Shown: in pieces, positions 9,209 through 19,202 of the stretch
Position numbering within the stretch: position 1 is the stretch's first letter
Layout of the letters: each line of letters starts with the position of its first letter
Program-made: the position numbers and the translations under genes
From: Leptospira ryugenii
GTDB lineage: Bacteria; Spirochaetota; Leptospiria; Leptospirales; Leptospiraceae
Length of the DNA stretch: 64,000 bases
Reading direction: 5' to 3'
Assembly (NCBI RefSeq): GCF_003114855.1
Contig: NZ_BFBB01000008.1
Span: 124,001-188,000 of the forward strand
The notes under the pieces: model-generated
Told to the model about the DNA's origin: nothing
Database searches by the model: none
The model's input: the letters and a program-made list of their open reading frames with translations, nothing else

Positions 9209-9299
9209 GAAATCTCCTTTGCTATATGTACCCGAAAGAGATAAAAGGGTTCCCCTTTTTTTAAAATCTCAGACCAAAGGAATAAAAGGAACTCCATCC

Positions 9300-9866
9300 A
9301 TGAACGAAATCCCAGAGTTTTCAGAACCATTTATCCATCCAAAAGCAACCGTTTTCGGAATGACAGACTTTGGAAAATCAGTCTCGATTTGGCCCGGTGC
9401 AGTATTGCGTGCTGATATGAACCAAATCCATTTGGGTGATTATGTAAATATACAAGACAATTCAACTTTGCACACCGATTCGTCTTCTCCCATCTTTATC
9501 GATGAATACACTCTAGTGGGACACAATGTCATGATCCATGGTTGCAAAGTAGGTAAGGGTGTATTGGTAGGGATAGGTTCTATTATTTTAGACCAAGCGG
9601 AAATTGGGGACGGAAGTCAGATTGCTGCCGGTTGTTTAATACGAGGAGGGAAAAAGATTCCGCCTAGATCTTTGGTCGTCCCAAAAGATGGAGATATCAA
9701 AATATTTCCAGGAAAAGCGAAACCAGAATACACCATCACTGGATGTATTGAATATGCACACTTAGCAGTCAGATTTCAGAAGGGTATCTTTCGGCCATTT
9801 ACAAAAGAAGAAGAAAAAGAATTTATGAACCAGGCAAAGGAGATCATTGCTAGATTAGGAATCTAA
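9300..9866 (+). CDS. Gamma-carbonic-anhydrase-like hexapeptide-repeat protein
   Basis: A 188-residue left-handed beta-helix protein of the gamma carbonic anhydrase/YrdA group. The three zinc-ligand histidines are present in the expected spacing: LHTD, VGHN and IHGC, within hexapeptide repeats from about residue 20 to 140, followed by a C-terminal helix. The frame is open further upstream (an earlier ATG at 9207), but the ATG at 9300 gives the family's usual length, has AAAAGGAA before it, and avoids overlap with the divergent gene. Members bind zinc or iron; only some have proven carbonic anhydrase activity, so the reaction is not certain. Confidence 0.88.
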   Translation: MNEIPEFSEPFIHPKATVFGMTDFGKSVSIWPGAVLRADMNQIHLGDYVNIQDNSTLHTDSSSPIFIDEYTLVGHNVMIHGCKVGKGVLVGIGSIILDQAEIGDGSQIAAGCLIRGGKKIPPRSLVVPKDGDIKIFPGKAKPEYTITGCIEYAHLAVRFQKGIFRPFTKEEEKEFMNQAKEIIARLGI

Positions 9867-9879
9867 AGTACAAAGTGAA

Positions 9880-10389
9880 CTATTTTCTTCCTTCGCGTAT
9901 TTTTTTGGAAAACTCTCTTGCGTTTTCGACTCTCAGTCTTCCTTCTTCAAATCGCCTTTTCTCAGTCTCTGTCTCTAGGATCAGTCCAGGTACGAGAGCA
10001 GGTTTTCGATTAGGATCCAAAGCAACAAACGAAAGATAGGCGGTAGTAGCTCGCGTGATTTCACCTGTGTAAGGATTCTCACGGTTTACCCGAACGCCAA
10101 CCTCCATGGATGTCCTCCCAACATAATTTACCATAGCCAAAAGATGGACGTGGTCACCGATCAGGATTGGGGTTATGAAATTGATTCGATCGATGCTTGC
10201 GGTGACTGCCTCTCTGCCAGAATGCCTCTGGGCTACCATAACTGCGATCAAATCGATCCAAGACATTATCGCTCCTCCAAAGGCTGTTCCATAGTGGTTC
10301 GCATGGTCTGGCAGTACAATATGCCGGGTCTCCACGGCAGATTCTTGGGGGGATTTTGGTGCTAAAGGATCAATCTTGTCTTGGTTCAC
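9880..10389 (-). CDS. Hotdog-fold acyl-CoA thioesterase
   Basis: A 169-residue single hotdog domain of the YciA/ACOT type. The HYGTAFGGAIMSWIDLIA helix carries the conserved Asp, followed by the RINFITPILIGD strand and the TSMEVGV segment. These enzymes hydrolyse acyl-CoA to free acid and CoA, usually as hexamers. The C-terminal 40 residues are charged and helical. The start is a GTG (10387-10389) without an obvious Shine-Dalgarno sequence, so the N-terminus is uncertain by a few residues. It converges on the carbonic-anhydrase-like gene with a 13-bp gap. Confidence 0.88.
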   Translation of the reverse strand: MNQDKIDPLAPKSPQESAVETRHIVLPDHANHYGTAFGGAIMSWIDLIAVMVAQRHSGREAVTASIDRINFITPILIGDHVHLLAMVNYVGRTSMEVGVRVNRENPYTGEITRATTAYLSFVALDPNRKPALVPGLILETETEKRRFEEGRLRVENAREFSKKIREGRK

Positions 10390-10487
10390 AAATGAAGTTT
10401 GGTGCTAGGCCAGTTCGGGGCAAGAAAAATGTTGCGATGAGGCTCTTCGGTCCTCAGTCTGAGCGGATAGGCAATAGGAACCAAACA

Positions 10488-11204
10488 ATGCAAGAAAAAG
10501 GATTTGAGTACCCCGAACACTGGAACCAATTGAAACAGGCACCTCCCTTCCTACTCCATTCCCGGCCCTTTACCACCCTTAGCTTCCAAAATTCCGAAGG
10601 AAAAAAACTAAATTCTGGCTCCCTCCAAATTGAACTTTTTCCGAAGGAAAAACAGACAAAAGTACGGCATTTGGGATCCGCCCTCTTCTTTTTTGAGGAA
10701 TTGGCTCAGATTGCCTCCGATATCGAGAAACGATTGCAGGCCCTTGGTCAGAAATGCCAGTTCCAAATCGACCGAAACCAGGGAATCCTGAGCCTTTCTT
10801 TCCCGGAAACTACCGCATTTGCCCATTCCGCCCTACTGTTTACCTTCCCCACAGCCCAAATCGGCCACTATGAATTGAGGGAGTCCCTATTTCTGCCGTC
10901 CTTCCCCAGCACAAATTTTCCCCTTTCCGAAGGAAAACCATACCAACTTGACTTTGTCTATTCCGCTTATGGGACAAAGGTCTTTCTCGCAATGGACCAA
11001 CATGCCTTTCGTAGCTACGCCGTCATTCAAACAGAACAGGCAAATCTAGATTTCTATTTGGAGTCCTTTTTGAAACAAAATGAACTCTCGTTTACCAAGG
11101 TAAATGCCTGTGAGTTCAATCTACTCAGGCTTTCCCAGTTTTTGGAGCTAAGCGATCGACTCAGGACACAGTCCCAAAGGCGGGGCCTAGGGAATGCGAC
11201 ATAA
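10488..11204 (+). CDS. Conserved-type hypothetical protein
   Basis: A 238-residue soluble protein that I cannot assign to a family. The ATG at 10488 follows AGGA and is preferred over upstream in-frame starts (such as 10356), which would overlap the divergent thioesterase. No signal peptide or membrane helix is visible. It is rich in Phe, Pro and Gln, with alternating beta-like segments in the middle, and looks slightly higher in G+C than its neighbours. It lies directly upstream of the rpmH cluster and reads the same way, but a 144-bp gap separates them, so shared transcription is not evident. Confidence 0.7.
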   Translation: MQEKGFEYPEHWNQLKQAPPFLLHSRPFTTLSFQNSEGKKLNSGSLQIELFPKEKQTKVRHLGSALFFFEELAQIASDIEKRLQALGQKCQFQIDRNQGILSLSFPETTAFAHSALLFTFPTAQIGHYELRESLFLPSFPSTNFPLSEGKPYQLDFVYSAYGTKVFLAMDQHAFRSYAVIQTEQANLDFYLESFLKQNELSFTKVNACEFNLLRLSQFLELSDRLRTQSQRRGLGNAT

Positions 11205-11348
11205 TTTTTAAAGCGAGTATCTTGGCAAGGGAATTTCCCATAAGCTTAGGAAAATCTAGGATTTCTACCTTGACTTGGGAGCTTGTGCGAAAATCCTTCT
11301 AAAAAGCGTATATTTCGCCCGTGATCATATATATAAATTAGGTATTCC

Positions 11349-11510
11349 ATGAAACGTACATTCCAACCAAGCAAAATCAAACGCGTGAGAACTCACGGAT
11401 TCAGAGCCCGAATGGCTACTCCTGGCGGAAGAAATGTGTTGAGCAGTAGAAGAAAGAAAGGTCGTCATAAACTAACTGTCTCCGACGAAAAAATCGGGAG
11501 AAAGTTCTAA
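11349..11510 (+). CDS. rpmH: Ribosomal protein L34
   Basis: A 53-residue, very basic protein opening [20 protein letters not shown], the textbook L34 sequence, with the RKKGRHKL motif towards the end and a short extra C-terminal tail. It is a component of the 50S subunit. A 144-bp leader precedes it, holding a TATATT (11309-11314) that could be a -10 element, but the matching -35 is weak. It begins the rpmH-rnpA-yidD-yidC-khpB-mnmE cluster; dnaA, often upstream of rpmH in other bacteria, is absent here. Confidence 0.97.
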   Translation: MKRTFQPSKIKRVRTHGFRARMATPGGRNVLSSRRKKGRHKLTVSDEKIGRKF

Positions 11511-11840
11511 GAGGAGCCAACTTCGGAGACTCTTTGCGATCGTTCCAGGATCCAAGAATTATTCCGTCAGCCCAAGAAGTTTGGCAATAAGCCACTCCTT
11601 ATGCTCCTTAGAAAGAACCAGAAGGAAGATTCCTTCTTTCTTTTTTGCCCTGATAAATCACATAAGAGAGCTGTTGATAGAAATAAGACAAAACGGATCC
11701 TAAGGGATTTGGTTCGTCGTCATATCCATAGCATACCAAAAGGATATGACATCGCACTGATTGCTCAATTTGAGTTTTCCAAATGCTCACCTGACAAACG
11801 ATATGCCCTATTTCAAAACTTGTTCCAATTCCCGAAATGA
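11511..11840 (+). CDS. rnpA: Ribonuclease P protein component, start codon not canonical
   Basis: The RNase P protein, recognised by the RNR-type motif [20 protein letters not shown] and by position after rpmH. Reading from just after the rpmH stop gives 110 codons, the normal RnpA size, and includes an SRIQELF...[12 protein letters not shown] segment that matches the family's first helix and strand. However, none of the first 30 codons is ATG, GTG or TTG. The first ATG (11601) would give 79 residues and cut off this part of the fold. Near-cognate ATC (11550) and CTT (11532) are the only visible alternatives; GAGGAG (11511-11516) could be a ribosome-binding site. The true start is unknown, so the start given is only the limit of the frame. 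Confidence 0.85.
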   Translation, partial: EEPTSETLCDRSRIQELFRQPKKFGNKPLLMLLRKNQKEDSFFLFCPDKSHKRAVDRNKTKRILRDLVRRHIHSIPKGYDIALIAQFEFSKCSPDKRYALFQNLFQFPK

Positions 11841-12064
11841 ATAGATTAGCAATCTTGGTACTTTGGACATACAAGAAATTGTTGTCTCCCCTGTTACCTG
11901 CTTCCTGTCGTTTTACACCCACTTGTTCAGAATATGCAATTGAAGCGTACAAATCGTACCCTTTTTTCCAAGCAACAAAATTAAGCATTTTAAGGATTGG
12001 TCGTTGCCATCCTTACCACGAGGGCGGTTACGACCCTCTACCAAAACCATTAAACGAGAGATAA
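11837..12064 (+). CDS. yidD: Membrane protein insertion efficiency factor YidD
   Basis: A 75-residue protein with the YidD signature: an N-terminal amphipathic helix ([15 protein letters not shown]), the [14 protein letters not shown] motif and the [15 protein letters not shown] segment with its conserved cysteines. It sits at the inner face of the membrane and assists YidC-dependent insertion. The ATG overlaps the rnpA stop (ATGA, 11837-11840), and the stop lies 4 bp before the yidC start, so translation is probably coupled. Confidence 0.96.
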   Translation: MNRLAILVLWTYKKLLSPLLPASCRFTPTCSEYAIEAYKSYPFFQATKLSILRIGRCHPYHEGGYDPLPKPLNER

Positions 12065-12068
12065 AATT

Positions 12069-14018
12069 ATGCAAGATGATACAACAAATAGACAAGGTAG
12101 ATTATTTTTAGCACTTTTCATAAGTTTGGCGATTTGGATGGGTATTAACTATCTTTTTCCTCCTCCTAAACCAACCCAGCCAGCTAAGAAAACCGACCAA
12201 AAAGTTGTTACACCAGAAGAGAAGACAAAGCAGGAAAAAACAAAAGAAGAAACCCCTCTTAAAACTTCGATTCTAAATCCGATTAAGAGTGAAGATATCA
12301 AAACAATAACTCTTCATACGGATTCTTTCCTTGTAAAATTTTCAAGTTTGGGAGGAAGGATCACAGAATTTTATATACGCAACCACAAAGAACCAGATGG
12401 CACAGACTTTGTCATCGCAAAAGATCCAAAGTTTGAAGTAGAATTTGATGGCAAAAAGGAATTAGCAGTAGAACTCTCACGTTTCAAAGGATTTGATTTT
12501 AACTTAATTGAAGATAAAGATGCCATTCCTTTTTCTCCTTATAATCAAGTAAACTTTACAAGCTCCTATGATGATGCGACAAAGACAGTAACATTTTCCG
12601 CACCATCCATTGATGGAACTTATTTGATACAAAAAGTGTATCGATTCTTTCCACAGGAAAACTATTTCACATTCAATCTTTATTTAAAGAATACATCAAA
12701 AGAAACAATCACTATCGCTTCTTCAACTAAAGAACGTTATTTAAGATCTTTCGGATCTTTAGGGCCTATTTTAAAAAACAAAGAAGATTTCAATGACCGA
12801 GATGTGGCGCATTACTTTCGCTACTACTACTTGGATGGTTCATTCAAAGATCATATTGATAGCACGTCCGCAAAAGGATTTTGGGATAACGTTGGATCTT
12901 GGTTTTCAAGTACTGACCCTAACAAAGATGAACGATTTGAAACAAAAAACGGGTCAAACGATCTTGTAGACTTCGTTGGAACTGGAAGTCGTTACTTCAT
13001 TGGAGTTTTAGATCCACTCAATGACAAACCGAGAGGAATCCTCTTAGATAACCGAAAAGGAAATGAGACGGGAGTTTTACTCACTTACGACAACTGGAAA
13101 TTAGCGCCAGGTGAAGAAGTAAAACTTAATTTCGCAGCATATGTAGGTGTAAGAGAGCTGGATGGAACTGCGTTTCGAAATACAAATTTAGATCCGAAAG
13201 TGTCAAAGGACACACCGTTCGCTGGATTGAGTGAGTCTTTAGACAAATCGTTTAATCAAGGTATAACGACACCTTTACGAAACGGAATTGTTTGGATTCT
13301 CAAAAAAATCTATCTAGTGATCCCCAATTATGGTTGGGCGATTGTTATCTTTGCAATACTTTTCAAACTCGCTTTCTATCCATTGAACAAAAAACAAGCC
13401 GAGTCAATGAAGAAAATGCAAGAGTTGTCTCCTCAAATCAAAGCAATTAATGAAAAGTATGCCGATGATCCAAAGACAAAACAAGAAAAGACGATAGAAC
13501 TATATAGAACCAACGGAACCAATCCAATGTCGGGTTGTTTACCCATGTTGGTTCAAATACCAATCTTCATAGCCTTGTATACTGCCTTTTCTGACACTGT
13601 TGATTTATGGCATTCACCATTCCTTTGGATCAAAGATTTATCTGAACCGGATACTGTATTTACTACACCTAAACTAGCACTCATTGGTGCCATAGGTATC
13701 AATGTGCTACCGCTGATCATGGTAACTACTCAAGTGATACAATCAAAAATGACCACAGTATCGACTGATCCAAACCAGAAAATGATGATGTATATGATGC
13801 CATTTATTATGTTATATTTCTTCTGGTCTATGCCAGCAGGTGTGACAATGTATTGGACTATGCAGAACATTCTCTCCATTGCTCAACAAGCCTATACAAA
13901 TCGTTTTGGAAAATCAGAATCCAAGACAGTGACTAGCCCTGCTGCAAACCAAAGCAAAACAAGTGGAAACGCAAACCAAAAAGGATTCCGCAACAATCCC
14001 AAAAAGAAAAAGAAATAA
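12069..14018 (+). CDS. yidC: Membrane protein insertase YidC
   Basis: A 649-residue YidC of the Gram-negative type. One N-terminal transmembrane helix (about 7-24) is followed by a Lys/Glu/Thr-rich linker and the large periplasmic P1 domain (about 70-390), then the conserved five-helix insertase core (about 415-620) with [19 protein letters not shown] and [20 protein letters not shown]. The tail is strongly basic and ends in five lysines, which fits ribosome contact. It inserts inner-membrane proteins, alone or with SecYEG. An extra aspartate-rich insertion in P1 (around 255-310) appears lineage-specific. Confidence 0.97.
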   Translation: MQDDTTNRQGRLFLALFISLAIWMGINYLFPPPKPTQPAKKTDQKVVTPEEKTKQEKTKEETPLKTSILNPIKSEDIKTITLHTDSFLVKFSSLGGRITEFYIRNHKEPDGTDFVIAKDPKFEVEFDGKKELAVELSRFKGFDFNLIEDKDAIPFSPYNQVNFTSSYDDATKTVTFSAPSIDGTYLIQKVYRFFPQENYFTFNLYLKNTSKETITIASSTKERYLRSFGSLGPILKNKEDFNDRDVAHYFRYYYLDGSFKDHIDSTSAKGFWDNVGSWFSSTDPNKDERFETKNGSNDLVDFVGTGSRYFIGVLDPLNDKPRGILLDNRKGNETGVLLTYDNWKLAPGEEVKLNFAAYVGVRELDGTAFRNTNLDPKVSKDTPFAGLSESLDKSFNQGITTPLRNGIVWILKKIYLVIPNYGWAIVIFAILFKLAFYPLNKKQAESMKKMQELSPQIKAINEKYADDPKTKQEKTIELYRTNGTNPMSGCLPMLVQIPIFIALYTAFSDTVDLWHSPFLWIKDLSEPDTVFTTPKLALIGAIGINVLPLIMVTTQVIQSKMTTVSTDPNQKMMMYMMPFIMLYFFWSMPAGVTMYWTMQNILSIAQQAYTNRFGKSESKTVTSPAANQSKTSGNANQKGFRNNPKKKKK

Positions 14019-14039
14019 TTTTATCGTAAGGACATAAGC

Positions 14040-14762
14040 ATGAATAATTATATTTTTGAAGCAGAAGGAAAAACAAAGTCAGAAGCCGAAGAATACACGC
14101 TCGAAACATTGAGGCTACAACCTGGTGATTTGAAATTTGAAGTCGTCGACTCTGGTAAGTCAGGTTTTCTTGGAATCACTCAGAAAAAACCTGCCGTCGT
14201 ACGCGCATTTGTTGCCAATAAGGATATACCTTCTGAAAAGATCATACATGGTGTGATCATCACTATTCTTAGAAAGATGGGAATACCTGCTGAAGTGGTA
14301 GGAATGGGTGATGTTGATGGAAAGATATACGTTGAATTAACAAGTAAAGAATCTGGACTCATCATTGGCAAGCGAGGGGCAACTTTGGACTCTCTGCAGT
14401 TCCTTTTGAACTTAATGGTTGATTCAAAAATCCGTCATAACCGAAAGATTGTTTTGGATATAGAGTCCTATCGTGATAAACGAGAGTTATCACTAATTCG
14501 ACTTGCGAAATCCATAGCTGCTTCCGTGATCAAAACAGGAAAATCAAAACTTTTAGATCCAATGAATCCTTTTGAAAGAAGGATAGTCCATATGGCAATC
14601 CAAGAAGATGAAAGAGTTTTTACAAGATCAGAAGGCAACGGAACTTTTAAACGTGTTCGAGTTATTTCAGCAAAAGACAAACATAAATACAAAGATCTAG
14701 AAGATCCGTCTAAAAAAGGTCTTCCTGTCGATGATTTTGCTGACGAAGCAGAAGTTGATTGA
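14040..14762 (+). CDS. khpB: KhpB/Jag RNA-binding protein
   Basis: A 240-residue RNA-binding protein with three expected parts: a Jag N-terminal domain (about 1-52, [17 protein letters not shown]...), a KH domain (about 80-150, with [19 protein letters not shown]) and an R3H domain (about 155-220, with [15 protein letters not shown]). It is acidic at its C-terminus. Jag/KhpB proteins bind many transcripts and sRNAs and affect envelope growth. It follows yidC by 21 bp and its end overlaps mnmE, the usual order in many bacteria. Confidence 0.95.
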   Translation: MNNYIFEAEGKTKSEAEEYTLETLRLQPGDLKFEVVDSGKSGFLGITQKKPAVVRAFVANKDIPSEKIIHGVIITILRKMGIPAEVVGMGDVDGKIYVELTSKESGLIIGKRGATLDSLQFLLNLMVDSKIRHNRKIVLDIESYRDKRELSLIRLAKSIAASVIKTGKSKLLDPMNPFERRIVHMAIQEDERVFTRSEGNGTFKRVRVISAKDKHKYKDLEDPSKKGLPVDDFADEAEVD

Positions 14763-16134
14763 TACAATTGCCGCACTCTCTACAGCACAAGGACCAGGAG
14801 CCATAGGAATCCTAAGGATTTCTGGTCCAAAATGCAAATCCATAGCTTCTCAATTTCTATATAAAAACAATACCCCTCTCACAGAGACTTACCTTTCTCA
14901 GCGGAAAAGAAGTGCAATTTATTGTGATTTTCTTGTCCAGGGCAAATCCTATGACAAAATAGTAGCACTTTACTTTGAATCACCTAACTCTTATACAGGT
15001 GAAGATTTGCTCGAATTGCATTTTCATGGAAATCCTATTTTGTTAAAGGATGCTCTTCAAGCCTTGTTTCTTGCAGGTTGTCGTCCCGCTGTTCAAGGAG
15101 AGTTCACCAAACGTGCCTATTTAAATGGAAAATCCAGTCTCTCTCAAGCAGAAGCAATTGGTCGATTGATAGAGTCCCGCTCACGTTTTGAGTTGGAATT
15201 GGCGCAGAAGAATGTTTTTGGGAGCATCAGCCAACTTTGTTCAAAACTTAGAAGTGATTTGATTTCTTTAAAGGCAGAATGTGAAGCTGAAATTGATTTT
15301 TCTACTGAAGATCTAACCTTCGAAAGTATTGAGCAAAGGAAGCAACGCATACAAAATGTTAGAGATTTGTGCGAAAAACTCATTTTAGATTCTAAAATAG
15401 CTGAATCATTAATATTGAAATCAACGGTTGTCTTATTTGGCGCTCCCAATACAGGCAAATCAAGTCTCATGAACCGATTGATAGGAAAAGATCGATCGAT
15501 TATAAGTGACGTTCCAGGCACGACCAGAGACTATATCGCAGAAGAACTTTTTTTAGACGGCATGCCAATACGGCTTGTTGATACTGCAGGCATTCGTCAA
15601 ACAGAGGATCAAATCGAAAAGTTAGGAATCGAAAGGAGCGAGAGAGAGGCTGCCTCTGCAAATCTCCGTTTGGTGCTCCTTGATAGCTCCCTTCCTTGGA
15701 AAATCGAAATGATTGAATCGTTAGCCCTCAAAGACGGCGATGAATGTATCTTGATTGCAAATAAAATCGACCAAAGGCACCCCACCTGGACAGAGGATAT
15801 TTTTAACTTTTTGGAAACTAAGTTTCAAACTGTACAAATCTCCTGTAAGTCGGGGGAGGGTTTAGAAGTACTTTTACATATTCTAAAGGAAAAATTACAA
15901 GAGAGTGAATCAAAAGAAGATTTAGTACTCCTAGAAGATCGACAGATGTATCATTTTCAAAAAATCAGCGAGCACCTCACCCAAACAATCCAACACATAG
16001 ACCACCAAACCCCTGCTGAAATATACATTGAGGAAATCAATGATGCTATACGTGAAGTGGGGGAAGTCAACGGTCATGTGGAAAATGAAGAGATACTGGG
16101 TAGGATTTTTAGTAAATTCTGTGTCGGCAAATAA
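14731..16134 (+). CDS. mnmE: tRNA modification GTPase MnmE
   Basis: A 467-residue MnmE. An N-terminal folate-binding domain begins [22 protein letters not shown], a helical domain follows, and the G domain is inserted with [25 protein letters not shown] and NKID. The C-terminal CVGK motif is present in its FCVGK form. With MnmG it installs the 5-carboxymethylaminomethyl group on wobble uridine. The ATG at 14731 overlaps khpB by 32 bp; a TTG at 14755 directly before IDTIAA is a credible alternative start. Confidence 0.96.
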   Translation: MILLTKQKLIDTIAALSTAQGPGAIGILRISGPKCKSIASQFLYKNNTPLTETYLSQRKRSAIYCDFLVQGKSYDKIVALYFESPNSYTGEDLLELHFHGNPILLKDALQALFLAGCRPAVQGEFTKRAYLNGKSSLSQAEAIGRLIESRSRFELELAQKNVFGSISQLCSKLRSDLISLKAECEAEIDFSTEDLTFESIEQRKQRIQNVRDLCEKLILDSKIAESLILKSTVVLFGAPNTGKSSLMNRLIGKDRSIISDVPGTTRDYIAEELFLDGMPIRLVDTAGIRQTEDQIEKLGIERSEREAASANLRLVLLDSSLPWKIEMIESLALKDGDECILIANKIDQRHPTWTEDIFNFLETKFQTVQISCKSGEGLEVLLHILKEKLQESESKEDLVLLEDRQMYHFQKISEHLTQTIQHIDHQTPAEIYIEEINDAIREVGEVNGHVENEEILGRIFSKFCVGK

Positions 16135-16216
16135 TTCATCAGTCATACCAAAAAATTCTATTGCTCAATCTTATGGTTAGTTTCAAATTGTGACACAAAC
16201 ACTACGAGGTCGTAAT

Positions 16217-16444
16217 ATGAAAAAATTCTTAGCTTGCCTTGCGATTTTCTCCTTCACTACATTTGGAGTTTTCGCTCAAACCATGGACTCAACAGAAGAA
16301 GAGCCTACCATGCAGAATGAAGAAAAAGAAACTGTAACTCCTGAAAAAGAAAAAGGAAAGAAAGAAGGCAAAAAAGATAAAAAAGCAAAGAAAGAAAAAA
16401 AGGAAAAGAAAGGAAAAAAGAAAAAGAAAAAAAAGTCTGAATAA
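16217..16444 (+). CDS. Small exported Lys/Glu-rich protein
   Basis: A 75-residue protein. A clear signal peptide (MKKFLACLAIFSFTTFGVFA) is followed by a short acidic stretch and then an almost pure Lys/Glu/Gly tail whose last 15 or so residues are nearly all lysine. The ATG follows GAGG by seven bases; an earlier in-frame start at 16190 would put nine residues before the signal peptide. Such tails occur in several leptospiral exported proteins of unknown role. Binding to nucleic acid, peptidoglycan or lipopolysaccharide is conceivable, but nothing in the sequence decides it. Confidence 0.72.
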   Translation: MKKFLACLAIFSFTTFGVFAQTMDSTEEEPTMQNEEKETVTPEKEKGKKEGKKDKKAKKEKKEKKGKKKKKKKSE

Positions 16445-16460
16445 GCTTTCCCTTCCTATA

Positions 16461-16487
16461 TCCCCCGGTGTTCGATTTATCGGGGGA
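16461..16487. terminator. GC-rich hairpin between convergent genes
   Basis: TCCCCCG (16461-16467) pairs with CGGGGGA (16481-16487) around a 13-base loop, in the 55-bp gap between the Lys-rich protein gene and the leftward ankyrin gene. No good T-tract follows on either strand, so a two-way terminator is likely but not proven. Confidence 0.5.
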
Positions 16488-16499
16488 TTCTCCGTAGCC

Positions 16500-17414
16500 T
16501 CACATCAACTCATCCACTAACTTCAATTTTGCGATCTCATCCGAACTCAAGGGTTTTTCCAGTCTGAGAAAATTAATGTAATTTTGTCTAGCTTCAGTTT
16601 CATTCTCTTCCATAATTGAAGCAAATCTCTTAAACAATTCTTTTTTCCAAACTTTTAAGGCATGCATTCTTTTTTTGCGGTCCATAAAGCGAGTGATACT
16701 TTCTCCGGAATGATTTCTCAAAAGTAGATTTGCACCATTTGATAATAAAAGTTCTATGCACTCAATCTCATCAGCAATTACCGCAAGATATAAGGCCGTG
16801 AATCCTTCATGGTCTAGGTCCTCCAATGGAAAACCTAACGAGAGGAGTTTCTGAATCTGCTCACTGTACCCACCTTCCGCAGAGAGATGTAAAACATTTT
16901 TGCCTGCTGAATCTTTGGAATCGTGTAGAGCTTCTAATTCTATATTGGCTATCCAATCCAAGCGACCTTCTGCCGCCGCGACAAGATAGAGGTTCCTTCC
17001 CTCTTCATTCACTATACCATAGTCCTCTGGTTTGAGCTGAAGCGCGGCTTTTTCCCAGTATACTTCATCACCTAACTGAATCAGTCTCTGAAATATTCCA
17101 TTTCCTTCTTTGTCTCTTACAAAACGATTTTGCGGCTTTTCCCAAACTTCTTTTGTATCCAAAACGGTTTCGATCCATTTGGATTTATTCGAGGAAAATA
17201 GATCGAAGATAAAGGCTCCACCGTTTCGATAAGGAGCAAATGGATCAGACCCTTTTTTTATGACATGTTCAAAAAGATCGAACCGATCTAATTTTAATAT
17301 CCAAGCGAGTGCATTGGAACCGAACGTATCCCACTCATTGGGATCTTCTCCGGTCGCCAGATGTGCATTCCAATCCTCAAGGGAACCAGATTTTGCTATT
17401 TCAACAAAATTCAT
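16500..17414 (-). CDS. Ankyrin-repeat protein
   Basis: A 304-residue soluble protein with at least four ankyrin repeats. Recognisable units are ...[64 protein letters not shown] and a final LRNHSGES, with more degenerate repeats between. No signal peptide is visible. Ankyrin repeats act as protein-binding scaffolds. It starts within 4 bp of the end of the GMC oxidoreductase gene, so the two are probably made together; bacterial ankyrin proteins are often coupled to redox enzymes (for example AnkB with catalase), which makes a chaperone or partner role plausible but unproven. Confidence 0.9.
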   Translation of the reverse strand: MNFVEIAKSGSLEDWNAHLATGEDPNEWDTFGSNALAWILKLDRFDLFEHVIKKGSDPFAPYRNGGAFIFDLFSSNKSKWIETVLDTKEVWEKPQNRFVRDKEGNGIFQRLIQLGDEVYWEKAALQLKPEDYGIVNEEGRNLYLVAAAEGRLDWIANIELEALHDSKDSAGKNVLHLSAEGGYSEQIQKLLSLGFPLEDLDHEGFTALYLAVIADEIECIELLLSNGANLLLRNHSGESITRFMDRKKRMHALKVWKKELFKRFASIMEENETEARQNYINFLRLEKPLSSDEIAKLKLVDELM

Positions 17415-19117
17415 TTTTTTCGGTATGCTAAAATTTTTTCAAATCCCCGCTTGGTTTCAAAATGGAAAAAGTTAACCTCTTTTGCTTTAGGAGGAATAAA
17501 ACTCATCGCTCTTTCTGACAATGCGGTTATCGTTAAACTCGGATTCACTCCTAAGTTAACAGTTAACATGGACGCATCACATACCCGAAGATTTTGGTAG
17601 CCATACACTCGATTCTCGAAGTCAATCACTCCTTTTTCCTCATTCTCTCCTACAATGCATCCGCCCATGATATGTCCGGTGACCGGAGCGCTCAGGAGAG
17701 TTTCATTCAGGGAACTTCTGGGTATGCCCCCAACGATTTCAGCAAGTTTACGAGTAAAGGCATTGGCTATAGGAATGTAGGTTGGGGTCGGTTCTCCAGT
17801 GGAAAGTGCAGAGGTTAGAGTCCTCTGGAATGGCCAAATAAATCTTCTTTTTCGTACTAAACGTACGCTATTATCTACTGTCTGCATAACCAAAAGTATT
17901 ATGGATTTTTTTGCAAATCCGAATGGATTGTGTGCTTTGAGAAAGTAAATTGGATGCCTAAGCATAGTGCCTAAAAATTTTAAGGGTCTTGGGAAAAAAC
18001 CAGATCCGTCGACCATCACACTTGCCAGCAAACCAAAGAAATCCGAGCCTGCATTGTATCTTACTGGTTCAATATGCGTATTTTCATCTGGATGAACAGA
18101 CGAAGTGATCGCGATTCCTCTTGAATAATCTGCATTCGGGTCACTGACAGTAACTGGTAGTACAGTCTCACTATTTGTACGAACTGTATCACCTAATCGA
18201 TCTGATAATCGAATTAACTTGTTTTCATCTTGCATTTTGAGTAAAAGTCCAACAGTTCCCATGACACCAGCACTTAGAACTACACTTTTTGCAGTGAACC
18301 TTCTTTTAGGAAAACCAAACCATCCTGTAGTACTTTCTGTCATGATCTCGTAACCAAACTCACCTGTTGCTTCGGGATCAGGAACCCTTTTCTCATTTAA
18401 CGGGACTAAGCTTGTTACTTTTGTCTCTGGAAGAATTTGAGTTCCTAATTTCTCAGCTAAGAATAGGTAGTTTTTGTCTAGGGTATTTTTTGAGTTGTGT
18501 CTACAACCAACCATACAGCCACCACAGTAGATACAAGGATCTCTATCTGGACCATCGCCATCAAAGTACGGATCTTTGGAATCTTTGGCTAATTTTTCTT
18601 TTCCAAAGTAAATTCCTACGGGTGTTTTCTGAAAGGTATCTTCTTTGCCAAATGTTTTTGCAGTTTCTAAAAGTAGACGATCTGGCTCCCAAAGCTTAGG
18701 GTTTTCATTTACACCTAACATGTGAGAGGCGATTTTATAAAATGGTAAAAGTTTCTTTTCTCCTCCCATCTGAGAATAAATATTACTTTTGAAAAATTTT
18801 TCTTTTGGAACATAGAGTGTGCAGGCATAAACCAAAGAGCCTCCACCGACACCAGATCCACTTACTAATAAAAAATCATTTAAGAGGTTGATTCTCTGTA
18901 TGCCATAAAATCCTAATTTTGGCATCCAGAGGTACTTTCGAATTGACCAGTTTGTTTTTGGGAAATCTGTTGAAGACCATCTTTTCCCTGACTCTATCAC
19001 AAGAACAGAATAACCTTTTTGTGCCAATCGCAGGGCAGAGACACTTCCGCCAAATCCCGATCCTATCACAATGTAATCGAAGTCATACGAGAAATCATTT
19101 TGAATCGATGTAGTCAT
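17411..19117 (-). CDS. GMC oxidoreductase, cholesterol-oxidase-like, with ferredoxin-type cysteines
   Basis: A 568-residue FAD-dependent oxidoreductase. The Rossmann fingerprint [17 protein letters not shown] (about 16-32) opens the protein, [13 protein letters not shown] (about 87-99) is the second FAD contact, and the C-terminal GMC region holds [11 protein letters not shown] and [12 protein letters not shown]. Residues 195-205 read [11 protein letters not shown], exactly Cx2Cx2Cx3C as in 4Fe-4S ferredoxins. No signal peptide is seen. Relatives oxidise alcohols, including sterols; the leptospiral substrate is unknown. It is followed by the ankyrin gene with a 4-bp overlap and diverges from the DUF2804 gene. 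Confidence 0.9.
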   Translation of the reverse strand: MTTSIQNDFSYDFDYIVIGSGFGGSVSALRLAQKGYSVLVIESGKRWSSTDFPKTNWSIRKYLWMPKLGFYGIQRINLLNDFLLVSGSGVGGGSLVYACTLYVPKEKFFKSNIYSQMGGEKKLLPFYKIASHMLGVNENPKLWEPDRLLLETAKTFGKEDTFQKTPVGIYFGKEKLAKDSKDPYFDGDGPDRDPCIYCGGCMVGCRHNSKNTLDKNYLFLAEKLGTQILPETKVTSLVPLNEKRVPDPEATGEFGYEIMTESTTGWFGFPKRRFTAKSVVLSAGVMGTVGLLLKMQDENKLIRLSDRLGDTVRTNSETVLPVTVSDPNADYSRGIAITSSVHPDENTHIEPVRYNAGSDFFGLLASVMVDGSGFFPRPLKFLGTMLRHPIYFLKAHNPFGFAKKSIILLVMQTVDNSVRLVRKRRFIWPFQRTLTSALSTGEPTPTYIPIANAFTRKLAEIVGGIPRSSLNETLLSAPVTGHIMGGCIVGENEEKGVIDFENRVYGYQNLRVCDASMLTVNLGVNPSLTITALSERAMSFIPPKAKEVNFFHFETKRGFEKILAYRKK

Positions 19118-19202
19118 GGTTCTTTTTTCCTAAATATGAAGCTGAATCAAACCTGATTCTTCATTTACTGGAGATTCCTTTCAACTCAATTTGTATTTAT
19201 TC

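Noticed and set aside
11205..11348. Replication origin next to rpmH
   Set aside because: rpmH often lies by dnaA and oriC, but no dnaA gene, DnaA-box cluster or AT-rich unwinding element is visible here.
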